From the NCBI GenBank assembly GCA_031270865.1, contig JAISWI010000012.1, forward strand, positions 1 to 50,388: a stretch of DNA of 50,388 bases, in the 5' to 3' direction. A program made the position numbers and the translations under genes. Position 1 is the stretch's first letter; each line of letters begins with the position of its first letter. Positions 7,012-15,097 of the stretch are shown one piece after another. The notes under the pieces are model-generated. The model made no database searches and was not told the origin of the DNA. It saw only the letters and a program-made list of their open reading frames with translations. Source of the DNA: Oscillospiraceae bacterium. Lineage in GTDB: Bacteria > Bacillota > Clostridia > Christensenellales > Aristaeellaceae.

Positions 7012-9624
7012 TTACCCGCGCTGTTCGCCGTAATACGCGTCCAGATACATCCCCTTGATCTCGCTTAACAGCGGATAGCGTGGGTTCGCGCCTGTGCACT
7101 GGTCGTCGAACGCCTGTTCGGTCATGTCGTCGAGCCTGTCGAGGAAGTCCTTCTCATCGACGCCGTAGTCGCGGATCGTCGGCTTCACGCCGATCATTGA
7201 CTTCAGTTCATCCAACGCCTTGATTAAATTTTCCATTTTACCCTGATCGTCCGCTCCGCCAAGCCCCAGCTCATCCGCGATCTCGCCGTAACGACGCAGC
7301 GTACGCGGGTGGTCGTACTGCGGGAACGTGCCCATCTTAGCAGGCGCCTCACTCGCGTTGAAGCGGATCACCCCACCGATCATCAGCGCGTTGGCGATCC
7401 CGTGCGGCAGATGATGGAACGCGCCCAGCTTGTGCGCCATCGAGTGGCACACTCCTAAAAACGCGTTCGCGAACGCCATTCCCGCGATCGTCGCGGCGTT
7501 CGCCATCCTCTCGCGGGCGACGGGATCAGCCGCGCCCTTCTCATACGCGCGTGGCAGATACTGGAAGCATAGCTTCAACGCCTGAAGCGCGAGCCCGTCC
7601 GTGTAATCCGTCGCGAGCATGGACGCGTATGCTTCCAGCGCGTGCGTCACCGCGTCGATGCCAGACGCGGCGGTCAGGCCCTTCGGCGCGTTCATCTGCA
7701 GGTCGGGATCAACGATCGCCACCTCAGGCATCAACTCGTAGTCGGCTAGCGGGTACTTTACGCCCGTCGACTCATCCGTGATTACCGCGAACGGCGTCAC
7801 CTCCGAACCCGTGCCGGCGGTCGTCGGCACAGCGATGAACCGCGCCTTCTCGCCCATCCTCGGGAAGCCGTACACGCGCTTGCGGATATCGATGAACCGC
7901 ATGGCCATATCCTGGAAATCCGCGTCCGGGTGTTCATACAACACCCACATGATCTTGGCCGCGTCCATCGCCGAGCCGCCGCCGATCGCGATAATCGCGT
8001 CTGGCCCGAACGCGCGCATCCTCGCCGCGCCTTCACGGGCGCAGCCCAGCGTCGGATCAGGCGCGACGTCAAAGAACACGTCGCGCTCTATGCCCATCAG
8101 GTCCAGCTCATCTGTGACCGCTTTAGCGTAACCATTCTTAAATAAGAATGAATCCGTCACCACAAACGCGCGTCTCGCGTTATACACTTCCTTCAGTTCA
8201 CGCAGCGCAACGGGTAGGCACCCGCGCTTCATATAGACCTTCCTGGGAGCGCGGAACCACAGCATGTTCTCCCTCCTTTCCGCGACCGTTTTGATGTTGA
8301 GCAGGTGCTTCACGCCCACGTTTTCGGAGACGGAGTTGCCGCCCCAAGTCCCGCATCCCAGCGTCAGCGACGGCGCCAACTTAAAGTTGTATAGGTCGCC
8401 TATGCCGCCATGCGCGGAGGGTGTGTTGACCAGTATCCGGCTGGTCTTCATCTGCCGCGCGAACATGTCGATCTTGTCTGCCTGTGTCTGTTTATCTATA
8501 TATAACGACGCGGTGTGGCCCAATCCGCCGTTGATTAACAACTGTTCGGCGATCTCCAGCGCGTGGTCGAAATCCCGCGCCCGGTACATGCCCAGCACGG
8601 GCGAGAGTTTCTCGTTCGCGAACTCCTCCGACGGGTCGGCGGACGTCACCTCGCCGATGAGTATCTTCGCCGTCTCCGGAACTGCCACACCAGCTAGCGA
8701 GGCAATCTTGAACGCCGACTGTCCGACTATCTTCGCGTTGAGCATGCCGTTGATTAGGATCGTCTTGCGTACGCGCTCCAGGTCGCGCGGGTTCAGGAAC
8801 CAGCATCCCCGGTCCTCGAACTCCTGACGCGCCGCCGCGTACGCCGCGTCCAGCACGATCACCGATTGTTCCGACGCGCAGATCATTCCGTTGTCGAACG
8901 TCTTTGAATGGATGATGGAGTTAACGGCCAACCGGATATCGGCGGTCTCGTCGATGACGGCGGGCACGTTGCCCGGACCTACGCCCAGCGCGGGTTTGCC
9001 GCTGGAGTACGCCGCCTTGACCATGCCTGGGCCGCCCGTAGCAAGGATGATATCGGCCTCGCGCATGATAGTGTTCGTCATCTCCAGCGACGGCGCGTCG
9101 ATCCAACCGATGATACCCTCGGGAGCTCCCGCCGCAACCGCCGCTTTCAGCACAGCGTCCGCGGCGGCGGCCGTGCAGTTTTTCGCGCGGGGGTGTGGGC
9201 TGATGATTATGCCGTTGCGGGTTTTCAGCGCGATCAACGCCTTGAAGATGGCTGTGGACGTCGGGTTCGTGGTGGGTATTACAGCGGCGATCAGGCCGAC
9301 GGGTTCGGCTATTTTGATGATGCCGGCGGACTCATCCCGCCCCAGCACGCCGCAAGTCTTGGTATCTTTATAGTAATTGTACACATATTCGGATGCGTAA
9401 TGGTTCTTTATTACCTTATCCTCGACTACGCCCATCCCGGTTTCCCGCACGGCCATCTTCGCCAACGGGATACGCAGTTTGTTCGCCGCCGAAGCCGCCG
9501 CGCGGAATATGCTGTCCGTCCGCTCCTGCGAGTACTCGGCGAAACGCCGCTGCGCCCCGCGAACCCGTTCTATCTCATCCGCCAGCCGCTCCAGGCTGTC
9601 CACGTCCATGCGTTCCTCCGCCAT
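7012..9624 (-). CDS. adhE: Bifunctional acetaldehyde-CoA/alcohol dehydrogenase
   Basis: The 870-residue protein has an N-terminal acylating aldehyde dehydrogenase half with catalytic Cys at about 249 (GMICASEQS) and the NAD-binding GGPGMVKAAYSSG and GVGPGNVP segments. A C-terminal iron-dependent alcohol dehydrogenase half contains AIGGGSAMDAAKIMW and the metal-binding GIDAVTHALEAY and CHSMAHKLGAFHHLPHG histidines. It converts acetyl-CoA to ethanol through acetaldehyde, oxidising two NADH, and is expected to form cytoplasmic spirosome filaments. Length is normal for the family. ATG 9624 follows AGGAGGGG. It lies 58 bp after rex with no obvious own promoter, so rex read-through is likely. AdhE is a classical Rex target, and the proximity suggests NADH-responsive control. 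Confidence 0.97.
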   Translation of the reverse strand: MAEERMDVDSLERLADEIERVRGAQRRFAEYSQERTDSIFRAAASAANKLRIPLAKMAVRETGMGVVEDKVIKNHYASEYVYNYYKDTKTCGVLGRDESAGIIKIAEPVGLIAAVIPTTNPTSTAIFKALIALKTRNGIIISPHPRAKNCTAAAADAVLKAAVAAGAPEGIIGWIDAPSLEMTNTIMREADIILATGGPGMVKAAYSSGKPALGVGPGNVPAVIDETADIRLAVNSIIHSKTFDNGMICASEQSVIVLDAAYAAARQEFEDRGCWFLNPRDLERVRKTILINGMLNAKIVGQSAFKIASLAGVAVPETAKILIGEVTSADPSEEFANEKLSPVLGMYRARDFDHALEIAEQLLINGGLGHTASLYIDKQTQADKIDMFARQMKTSRILVNTPSAHGGIGDLYNFKLAPSLTLGCGTWGGNSVSENVGVKHLLNIKTVAERRENMLWFRAPRKVYMKRGCLPVALRELKEVYNARRAFVVTDSFLFKNGYAKAVTDELDLMGIERDVFFDVAPDPTLGCAREGAARMRAFGPDAIIAIGGGSAMDAAKIMWVLYEHPDADFQDMAMRFIDIRKRVYGFPRMGEKARFIAVPTTAGTGSEVTPFAVITDESTGVKYPLADYELMPEVAIVDPDLQMNAPKGLTAASGIDAVTHALEAYASMLATDYTDGLALQALKLCFQYLPRAYEKGAADPVARERMANAATIAGMAFANAFLGVCHSMAHKLGAFHHLPHGIANALMIGGVIRFNASEAPAKMGTFPQYDHPRTLRRYGEIADELGLGGADDQGKMENLIKALDELKSMIGVKPTIRDYGVDEKDFLDRLDDMTEQAFDDQCTGANPRYPLLSEIKGMYLDAYYGEQRG

Positions 9625-9682
9625 ATAACCCCTCCTATCTTATATAGAGCCAGGTATTCACGCAAACGGGAAACGCGTTGCG

Positions 9683-10303
9683 CTACCCGCCCATCTGCTT
9701 TATGAGTATCGCGAGTGACGCCGCCATATCCTCGTTGCGCACGGCAACGCCCTCGGGAACCTTGAGCGTGACCGGCGCGAAGTTCCACACGGCGCGAGCG
9801 CCTCCCGCGATAAGCGCGTCGCACGCGGACTGCGCGGAATGCCCCGGCACCGTGATGACGCCAATCTTAACGCCCAGACGCGAACACATCTGCGCGATCT
9901 TCTCCGCGCTGAATATCTCTACGCCGCCCGCGCGTTTGCCGATCAGCTGCGGATCCTTGTCAAAGGCCAGGATGATCCGCATGCCGTACTTCGAGAAATT
10001 CTCGTATCCCAGCAGCGCCTGCCCCAGTTTCCCTGCCCCGACGAGCGCCGCCTCACTCATCGAGTCCCTGCCCAGGAACCGCGCGACAGCCCTGGCCAAT
10101 TCGGTCCTCTGGTACCCTACCTTTGGTTTGCCCGCGCCGCTGACGCACGCCAGATCCTTTCGCACGACTACGTCGTTAATCTCCAGCGCGTCTGCGATCA
10201 TCGTCGCGGAGATGTTTTCCGGGGCGTCCCTGGGCAAATGGTCCAGGTAGTTCCCGTACTGGGTAATCCGATGATACGCCGCCAGAGGCGCCGAAAGCTT
10301 CAC
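9683..10303 (-). CDS. rex: Redox-sensing transcriptional repressor Rex
   Basis: The 206-residue protein (GTG start at 10303 after GGGAGG) has an N-terminal winged helix (ISATMIADALEINDVVVRKD) and a Rossmann domain with VGAGKLGQAL. Rex senses the NADH/NAD+ ratio and represses fermentation genes when NADH is low. An upstream in-frame ATG would add 13 residues with no ribosome binding site and no homology, so the GTG was chosen. It is the promoter-proximal gene of the array and is expected to regulate itself and adhE. Confidence 0.93.
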   Translation of the reverse strand: MKLSAPLAAYHRITQYGNYLDHLPRDAPENISATMIADALEINDVVVRKDLACVSGAGKPKVGYQRTELARAVARFLGRDSMSEAALVGAGKLGQALLGYENFSKYGMRIILAFDKDPQLIGKRAGGVEIFSAEKIAQMCSRLGVKIGVITVPGHSAQSACDALIAGGARAVWNFAPVTLKVPEGVAVRNEDMAASLAILIKQMGG

Positions 10304-10342
10304 GATAATCAGTACCTCCCACCGTAAAATCAGTAGAATCAT

Positions 10343-10362
10343 ATCGATATTCTTTAATCGAT
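10343..10362 (-). promoter_or_regulatory. Candidate operator in the rex leader (ATCGAT-N8-ATCGAT)
   Basis: Two ATCGAT hexamers, 14 bp apart start to start, straddle the predicted transcription start just downstream of the -10 box. The position suits a repressor. It does not match the usual Rex box TTGTTAA-N4-TTAACAA, so assignment to Rex is only a guess. Confidence 0.35.
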
Positions 10363-10365
10363 TCT

Positions 10366-10394
10366 AGTATAGCTTATTCGGCCAGCGCTGTCAA
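10366..10394 (-). promoter_or_regulatory. Sigma-A promoter of the rex-adhE-hfs array
   Basis: On the minus strand a perfect -35 box TTGACA (10394-10389) is followed, after 17 bp, by TATACT (10371-10366). Transcription would start near 10359, about 56 nt before the rex GTG. This is the best sigma-70-type promoter found in the window. Confidence 0.8.
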
Positions 10395-10567
10395 GAGTTT
10401 TTTTCGGCCTAACGCGCGATAGGCAGATTTTGAGCTGTTGTATAAAATGTATGTCAACATAAGAGATTTTATATAAACACATTGTGATATATGCATCTTC
10501 ATATATCCAGTTTTATTTCGGGCTTGATTAACTTCGTTTATCCTGCTATACGGAACCTGACAGCCGC

Positions 10568-11387
10568 ATGGCGAGGGTATGGGGGCGCGGGAGGAATTCA
10601 AGCGGTCACCACGGGAAGCGGCTTAATGTCACCGATCATTGTGTACCTGTTACGCACTATATGGCGGATTCCACCCCGCCTGTCTGCGCGATCGTCCGCG
10701 ACTACGTGGAGCAGGGGAAGAGCTTCGTTATCAACCGCGCCAGGCATTTCGGGAAGACGACGACACTGTTCCTGCTCAAACGGATGCCAGAACACGGTTT
10801 CGATGTAGCCAGACGCCTTAAGAAGGCCGCAGGTCAGATTAGTGTGTCTAACCGAGCCTTTGAACAGTACGCCTACAACCACTTTGTTTCCATGCGGCGT
10901 ACGAACTATCAATTCCAGACTGGAGTCCTGGAACTGTCAGCGTATATTCGCGACGGGCTTCTGGACACGACGCGTGTGGTTGAACGGTTTTCAGATATGA
11001 TAAAATCTGAATATCGCTTAAAACGAGCGTTTCAGCGAGGAACAGGGAAGATTGTTATTTCTAATCTCTCTGAAGCCAATAATTAATGGTGTATGGCATT
11101 ATGCCGTTGAGTCTAAAACATATGACAGCATACGCATGGATGTTCTTGTGTTTTATGGAACCGAGGAGTATTTCATCGAGTTGAAGATAAGGCACCGGCA
11201 GAAGCGGGAAAGCGAGGCATACAGCCAGGTTGGTGGATATTGGGAAGCGCGTGGGCAAAACCATGGGTATCATCTGATCATCTTACTCAATCTGAAGAAT
11301 CCACCAAGGCGCGGCGAGTGGATCAGGCATTGTGATTGCATGATTTATGAGGAGATTGTGCCGTATTCGGCTGATTCCGAAGGCTAA
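10568..11387 (+). pseudogene. AAA-ATPase-like / PD-(D/E)XK nuclease family gene (PF09820/PF08011), broken
   Basis: The first part has the family start (LNVTDHCVPVTHYM) and the Walker A region NRARHFGKTTTL. Soon after, at KRMPEHG, it jumps to the conserved late segment ISVSNRAFEQYAYNHF, so most of the ATPase core, including Walker B, is deleted. A frameshift near 11045 then moves into a second frame (from about 11052) that carries the nuclease signature RMDVLVFYGTEEYFIELKIR (D...ELK) and YWEARGQNHGYHL. This family is common in many copies in gut anaerobes; its function is not established. The copy is clearly non-functional. Its 3' end meets the IS66 tnpA stub tail to tail. Confidence 0.8.
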
Positions 11388-11521
11388 TAGTAAAATGTAT
11401 TAGGCGTGAAGCCACGCTCCGCGCAAAACTCCTTCACGCGCTGCGCACCTTGCGCACGCTCCTGTCTCACCCGCAACCAACGCACCGCTCGGTATTTGTT
11501 GGCTAGTCCTCGCGTGTCCAT
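11384..11521 (-). pseudogene. IS66-family TnpA, truncated N-terminal stub
   Basis: The 45-residue frame starts at ATG 11521 after AAGGGG. It reads MDTRGLANKYRAVRW, then VKEFCAERGF and NTFYY before a stop. This is the helix-turn-helix start of IS66 TnpA (compare the usual VKxWC...TYYYW). The rest of the gene and any tnpB are absent. It has the same orientation as the transposase relic at 1-1016. Confidence 0.65.
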
Positions 11522-11723
11522 TCTTGTCCCCTTAATCCGCTTGAAAAACTAATACTCTAGCCTTTCCTAATTCCTGTGAAAACATGACAAGATAATCCGC
11601 CCCATGGGGGCACCAACACATTTGTAGATCCATAAGTGAATATAGAATATATAATTACATATCATATCATCCACACTGGATAACCATGCGTCTTATATGC
11701 ACAAAGGAAGCACACACAACTGC
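11522..11723. other. Intergenic region with a palindrome
   Basis: No gene is seen. A perfect CCCCATGGGG palindrome lies at 11600-11609. It is related to the palindromes in the divergent control region at 12004-12048. Confidence 0.3.
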
Positions 11724-11942
11724 CTATCCGCTGTCCCCATCATCCTCCAGCGAAGAAGATTCATCGATACCAGCCCGCTTCACAAGAGCGGCAAAGGCTT
11801 CATGAACGACGGTAGAAGGCGTAACCCCTACTTTAGCGCAGGCGTCCAACACCTTTAACCAGACAGGTATCTTAACCTTTACCCGGCACACATGATAATG
11901 CGTGTCTTGGTACTTCTGATTATAATTCGGGTCATGCGCCAT
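11724..11942 (-). CDS. Small ribbon-helix-helix-like DNA-binding protein
   Basis: The 72-residue protein starts at ATG 11942, eight nt after GAGG. A basic beta-strand-like segment (HVCRVKVKIP) is followed by two helices (VWLKVLDACAKVGV, then TPSTVVHEAFAALVKRA) and an acidic tail. This is the layout of RHH (Arc/MetJ/CopG-type) regulators. It is divergent from the DnaJ-like gene, and the region between carries perfect palindromes, so local autoregulation is likely. A function in mobile-element or plasmid maintenance is possible. No toxin or partner gene is obvious. Confidence 0.55.
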   Translation of the reverse strand: MAHDPNYNQKYQDTHYHVCRVKVKIPVWLKVLDACAKVGVTPSTVVHEAFAALVKRAGIDESSSLEDDGDSG

Positions 11943-11995
11943 TCCACACACCTCATTCAGCAATAACTCGCAAATAATCATGCCATAATTATGTC

Positions 11996-12048
11996 TTGAC
12001 GCCATGGGGCCCCATGCGGTATCCTGTGATCAAACAATTGGGGCCCCA
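11996..12048 (+). promoter_or_regulatory. Divergent control region: promoter with palindromic operators
   Basis: TTGACG (11996-12001) and TATCCT (12020-12025) are 18 bp apart. The spacer is filled by the perfect 14-bp palindrome CATGGGGCCCCATG (12004-12017). A second perfect palindrome, TGGGGCCCCA, lies at 12039-12048. The two sites share TGGGGCCCCA, followed at slightly different distances by GTATCC or GATACC. A repressor on the first site would block polymerase directly. Confidence 0.55.
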
Positions 12049-12120
12049 CGATACCCAACTGAAGCCATTATACCCCACGACCGCCAACGCTGGCAAGCGC
12101 AATTTGAAGGAGGATACACC

Positions 12121-12636
12121 ATGACCGCCTATGACCTGCATTTCGGCGCCCTAGAACGCGCAAAAACGCTGGAGGAACTAAAGGCCGCGTACCGTGAGGG
12201 AGCAAAGGCATTCCACCCGGACTTCAACCCCGGCATAGATTACATGGTCATGGCCAAATTCAACGCCCTGTATGATGAGCGCGTAAAAGCGCTGGCCAGA
12301 TTCACGTCACGCGGTCAGGCGGCCAGCCACAAAGAGTACGAAGAAGCCGTTGGTGTCGCGGATGAATTCAAGGACCTTGTCCTTGCGCTGTTGAAGCTGG
12401 AAGGCCTCATTATCGAAGTCTGCGGTAATTGGCTGTGGGTATCCGGCGAAACCTACAAGCACCGAAAGGCGCTATGCGAAAACGGTCTTAAATGGTCAAA
12501 GAACAAACAATGCTGGTATTGGCATCCTTCGGGCTACACCTCTCACAAGCATACATCATGGTCCATGGAACACATAAGGGACGAATTCGGCAGCCTGAGC
12601 ATCAAGAGCGCCGCGTATCCAACCTGTACAGCCTAG
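12121..12636 (+). CDS. DnaJ-like (J-domain) small protein of the accessory genome
   Basis: The 171-residue protein begins at ATG 12121 after AAGGAGG. Residues about 12-50 look like helices II and III of a J domain, with AYREGAKAFHPDFNP containing the HPD tripeptide. The C-terminal half has conserved aromatic residues (CGNWLWVSGETYKHRK, then LKWSKNKQCWYWHP). I remember this module from uncharacterised proteins labelled as DnaJ-like in Clostridia and their mobile elements. HPD suggests it could stimulate an Hsp70. The tryptophan-rich tail has no assigned function. Nothing in the frame looks damaged. Confidence 0.6.
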   Translation: MTAYDLHFGALERAKTLEELKAAYREGAKAFHPDFNPGIDYMVMAKFNALYDERVKALARFTSRGQAASHKEYEEAVGVADEFKDLVLALLKLEGLIIEVCGNWLWVSGETYKHRKALCENGLKWSKNKQCWYWHPSGYTSHKHTSWSMEHIRDEFGSLSIKSAAYPTCTA

Positions 12637-12675
12637 CCCATCAACATTATAACGCCTAACACCCCGCCTGAAGAT

Positions 12676-12717
12676 GGAGGGCTGGCCGCCCTCCGAAACG
12701 AAGGGTATCACCCTTCG
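12676..12717 (+). terminator. Two adjacent stem-loops after the DnaJ-like gene
   Basis: GGAGGG/CCCTCC (12676-12694) and CGAAGGG/CCCTTCG (12699-12717) form two consecutive GC-rich hairpins 40 nt after the stop. No U-tract follows, so termination is possible but not certain. Confidence 0.4.
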
Positions 12718-12741
12718 TCGCGGGAAGCCGCAAACACACTC

Positions 12742-12770
12742 TTGACGGAGCGTACCGCCCCGCTTACAAT
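12742..12770 (+). promoter_or_regulatory. Promoter of the coiled-coil gene
   Basis: TTGACG (12742-12747) and TACAAT (12765-12770) are separated by exactly 17 bp. They lie 24 bp before the coiled-coil start codon, which has AAGGAGGG ahead of it. Confidence 0.65.
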
Positions 12771-12793
12771 AGGGCGGAGAAGGAGGGCACACC

Positions 12794-13255
12794 ATGAACA
12801 ACGAGGAACAGATTCTGGCGCTACTCAACAAATTGTCAGAGGACATGACCGGCTTGAAGGCCGACGTAACGGACCTGAAGGCCGGACAGACGAAGATCGA
12901 GAACCGCCTAACGGAGATCGAGAACCGCCTAACGGAGATCGAGGACCGGTTAGTAAAGGTGGAGGTTGGGCAAACGTCCATCAAGAGGGCCATCCGAACG
13001 ATGGACCATGGCCTTGTCGCGTTCCGGGCGGAGCTTGCGGCGCTAAAGGTGGAGCTTACCCGACTTGAAACAAAGATGGACAAAACCAAGGACTTCGAAC
13101 GATCAATCCTGATTGAAACACACCTAGATGTGCATGATCCGCTAGCCAAGCGTCTAGCCGTAATAGAGCAGCGCCTAGGCATCGCGGAAGCCGCCCAACC
13201 CCTCACAACCCATGGTTTTTCGCAGTTTAAACCATCTGTAGCTATAATTGCATAA
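12794..13255 (+). CDS. Coiled-coil protein with heptad-coded tandem repeat
   Basis: The 153-residue hydrophilic protein starts at ATG 12794 after AGAAGGAGGG. From about residue 5 to 105 it is a continuous heptad pattern (ILALLNKLSEDMTGLKADV, ENRLTEIENRLTEIEDRLVKV and so on), ending in a non-helical tail. No membrane segment, signal peptide or enzyme motif is seen. Similar small coiled-coil proteins occur widely in accessory DNA of Clostridia with unknown function. It has its own promoter and appears intact. Its base composition is that of the G+C-rich blocks, unlike the AT-rich pseudogenes that follow. Confidence 0.65.
   Translation: MNNEEQILALLNKLSEDMTGLKADVTDLKAGQTKIENRLTEIENRLTEIEDRLVKVEVGQTSIKRAIRTMDHGLVAFRAELAALKVELTRLETKMDKTKDFERSILIETHLDVHDPLAKRLAVIEQRLGIAEAAQPLTTHGFSQFKPSVAIIA
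12893..12955 (+). repeat. Three 21-bp tandem units coding for heptads
   Basis: Units begin at 12893, 12914 and 12935. The first two are nearly identical (core ATCGAGAACCGCCTAACG) and the third is diverged. Each unit encodes one heptad, K/E-IENRLT-like. Slippage could add or remove heptads without changing frame. Confidence 0.8.
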
Positions 13256-13427
13256 CTCTTGAGTATTACCTTGGACAAATACGTGTAAATATCCTTTGCA
13301 CGAATTGCACTTTTTTTTAAAATTTCTTTGTTATAGTACTCGTCTTCATAGACATCCAATTTTTAAATATTCCCATTATATCCGCATCTCCCGTCACCGA
13401 CATTAAATATCATACAGTGTTTATCAG
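13256..13427. other. AT-rich intergenic junction
   Basis: No gene is seen. Base composition changes here from G+C-rich to AT-rich, marking the start of the decayed section that runs to about 21.1 kb. Confidence 0.5.
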
Positions 13428-13837
13428 CTACAACCACTCCAACAAAGCAAAATATTGCTCATTTTCTTCTTTTTCCCCAGTTAATGCTCTTAGAATTGCT
13501 CTCAACTGCCCCAATAAGCATTTGTCGACAAGAAATATTATTTCTTCAGGCGAATTCGCCTCACCCACAAATTTCTCAACTGCGTTTATGATAATTGAAC
13601 TCATTGCATTAGCGCCGAATTCATTCATTGATGATGAATTATAAGCCGCCTGAAACGAACCACCACAGCCATCACACACGACGCCAGTAAGATAGTTTTC
13701 GTTAACAGCTATAGCAACAGCGTCTTAATTGTTGTGCCTTGCCTGCTTATTTTTACCCGGTTGAATCCCACAGTCATGAACGGTAGTGCTGTACTCTGAT
13801 TTGACAACAATGTATACCGTTGCGAAAAATCCTTCAT
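13428..13837 (-). pseudogene. PP2C-type protein phosphatase, N-terminal remnant
   Basis: The frame starts at ATG 13837 after AGAGGTG and overlaps the upstream frame by ATGA. It reads MKDFSQRYTLLS, then after a frameshift near 13770 HDCGIQPGKNKQARHNN, then a TAA (near 13727) where PP2C enzymes have Gln before Asp, then DAVAIAVNENYL and VVCDGCGGS, the metal-binding DGxGxG region. It stops at 13428, well short of a full PP2C of about 250 residues. The TAA is one C-to-T change from CAA. Its neighbours are a kinase and a VWA protein, as in phosphatase-kinase-VWA triads related to the Ter system. Confidence 0.6.
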
Positions 13838-15060
13838 ATAGTCACCTCTGCAACGATATCGACATAATAATAGCCAAGATTAGTGACAAATACTTTGAAA
13901 ACATCTGAATCTTTCACTGTTCCTGCATACCACAACTCAATTCCCTGAGCAGTATTAAAAAAGCTGAAGCGTTAAATTTACCAGGTTTTACTAACGCTTG
14001 AGTAGAAGGCGTTGGTATTATATTTCTGTCTGGTAATCCCAATAGTCCAGATGTCTAAAGTCCGAAACAGGCAACGATGCTGTAATGTAGTCACGTCTAT
14101 CACCAACAAACACATCCTCAAAGTGCCGATATATAATGGGGAAACTACTTTGAATTTCACGCAAGTGGTTCATTGTGTTTTTGGCCTGCGTCGATTCGAA
14201 CTTAAGCCCAACTTCATTTTGTAGTCCCGTATCATATAATATCCTGACCAAGAATAGGAGTCTTTTTATTCGCTTTGCTTCTGATTCATATTTGTCTGCG
14301 GGGAAAAACGCAGAATGTTTCCCAAGCAAAAAATCTGTAAGTGATGCCGCTATAGCGAAAATATCACTCTCGCTTGAATACTCGTAAGCGCCATATTCAT
14401 CTGAAGAACTACCCAATCTCTTTCTAGTGATTAGGGGAGCCTATATTTCTTCCGTAAATGCATCACTAGACTAGTATAGTCATCCACTTGCGCTGAATCA
14501 ATGTCAAGAAACAGGGGTAGCATCCTATTTGTATCGTAGAGAATATTGCGTTCATTTAAATCACCCAACACGATGTTGTGTTTATGTAAAAGGAAAACAC
14601 CATACGTCAAGTTATAAATGAGGTTTACTGCTTCCACATCACTTATCTCATAGTCTGTCAGAACATCAACAATTTTACCATTTTTATACTGGAAATTGTC
14701 GAGTGTGGAGTATCGCCCTAAATCGTTCATTGAAAAACCAACATATTCTTTAGACGTTACATCCACAGCGGTGTTCACCGTGAAAGCGTACTGTGAAGCG
14801 CTGAAATTCGTTTGTTGAGAAAAATCATCAAGAAAAGATATGTACTTATCAACTAACGCTAACCCTTTTCTTTGTCGATAAGCTATTTTATTCTCAACAG
14901 GATAGTAGACTTTAACAAGCGGGTTGCTTACGGTAGTATCAACTAAGCAATCCGTTGAAATCTGAAACACATCTCCCTCTCCTCCACTTGCAATCGGAGT
15001 GGCGTTGTCTATATCAAAATGTAGGTTAGGCTTGAGTGTCGCCTGAACATATATTTTCAT
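13836..15060 (-). pseudogene. Serine/threonine kinase-like protein of a VWA-kinase-PP2C triad, frameshifted
   Basis: From ATG 15060 the frame shows a glycine-rich loop (ASGGEGDVF), a lysine in PLVKVYY, a catalytic loop LGDLNERN and the metal-binding FLDIDS, then stops at 14431 in a run of four G (14434-14437 on the plus strand). One more base there restores the frame into KRLGSSSDEYGAYEYSSESDIFAIA, which is kinase subdomain IX. The frame then ends at 14018. A further shifted piece (AQGIELWYAGTVKDSDVFKV...) runs to a TGA that overlaps the phosphatase ATG. Sequencing error at the homopolymer could explain the first shift but not the others. The classical APE region is not clear, so it is a divergent kinase. 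Confidence 0.6.
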
Positions 15061-15097
15061 AAGAATACTATCCTTCTATAGTTCTTGGTTATATTAA

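Noticed and set aside
7012-9705. Plus-strand frames of 160-265 codons across adhE
   Set aside because: They lie within the complement of adhE, whose two enzymatic halves are complete and of normal length.
10437-10460. TGTTG...CAACA as a Rex box upstream of rex
   Set aside because: Arm length and spacing do not match the 18-bp Rex consensus, and it lies upstream of the -35 box. It is recorded only as a loose resemblance.
12556-13359. 267-codon minus-strand frame over the coiled-coil gene
   Set aside because: It is the complement of the intact coiled-coil gene with its promoter and ribosome binding site. The predicted protein is low-complexity (Ser/Arg-rich).
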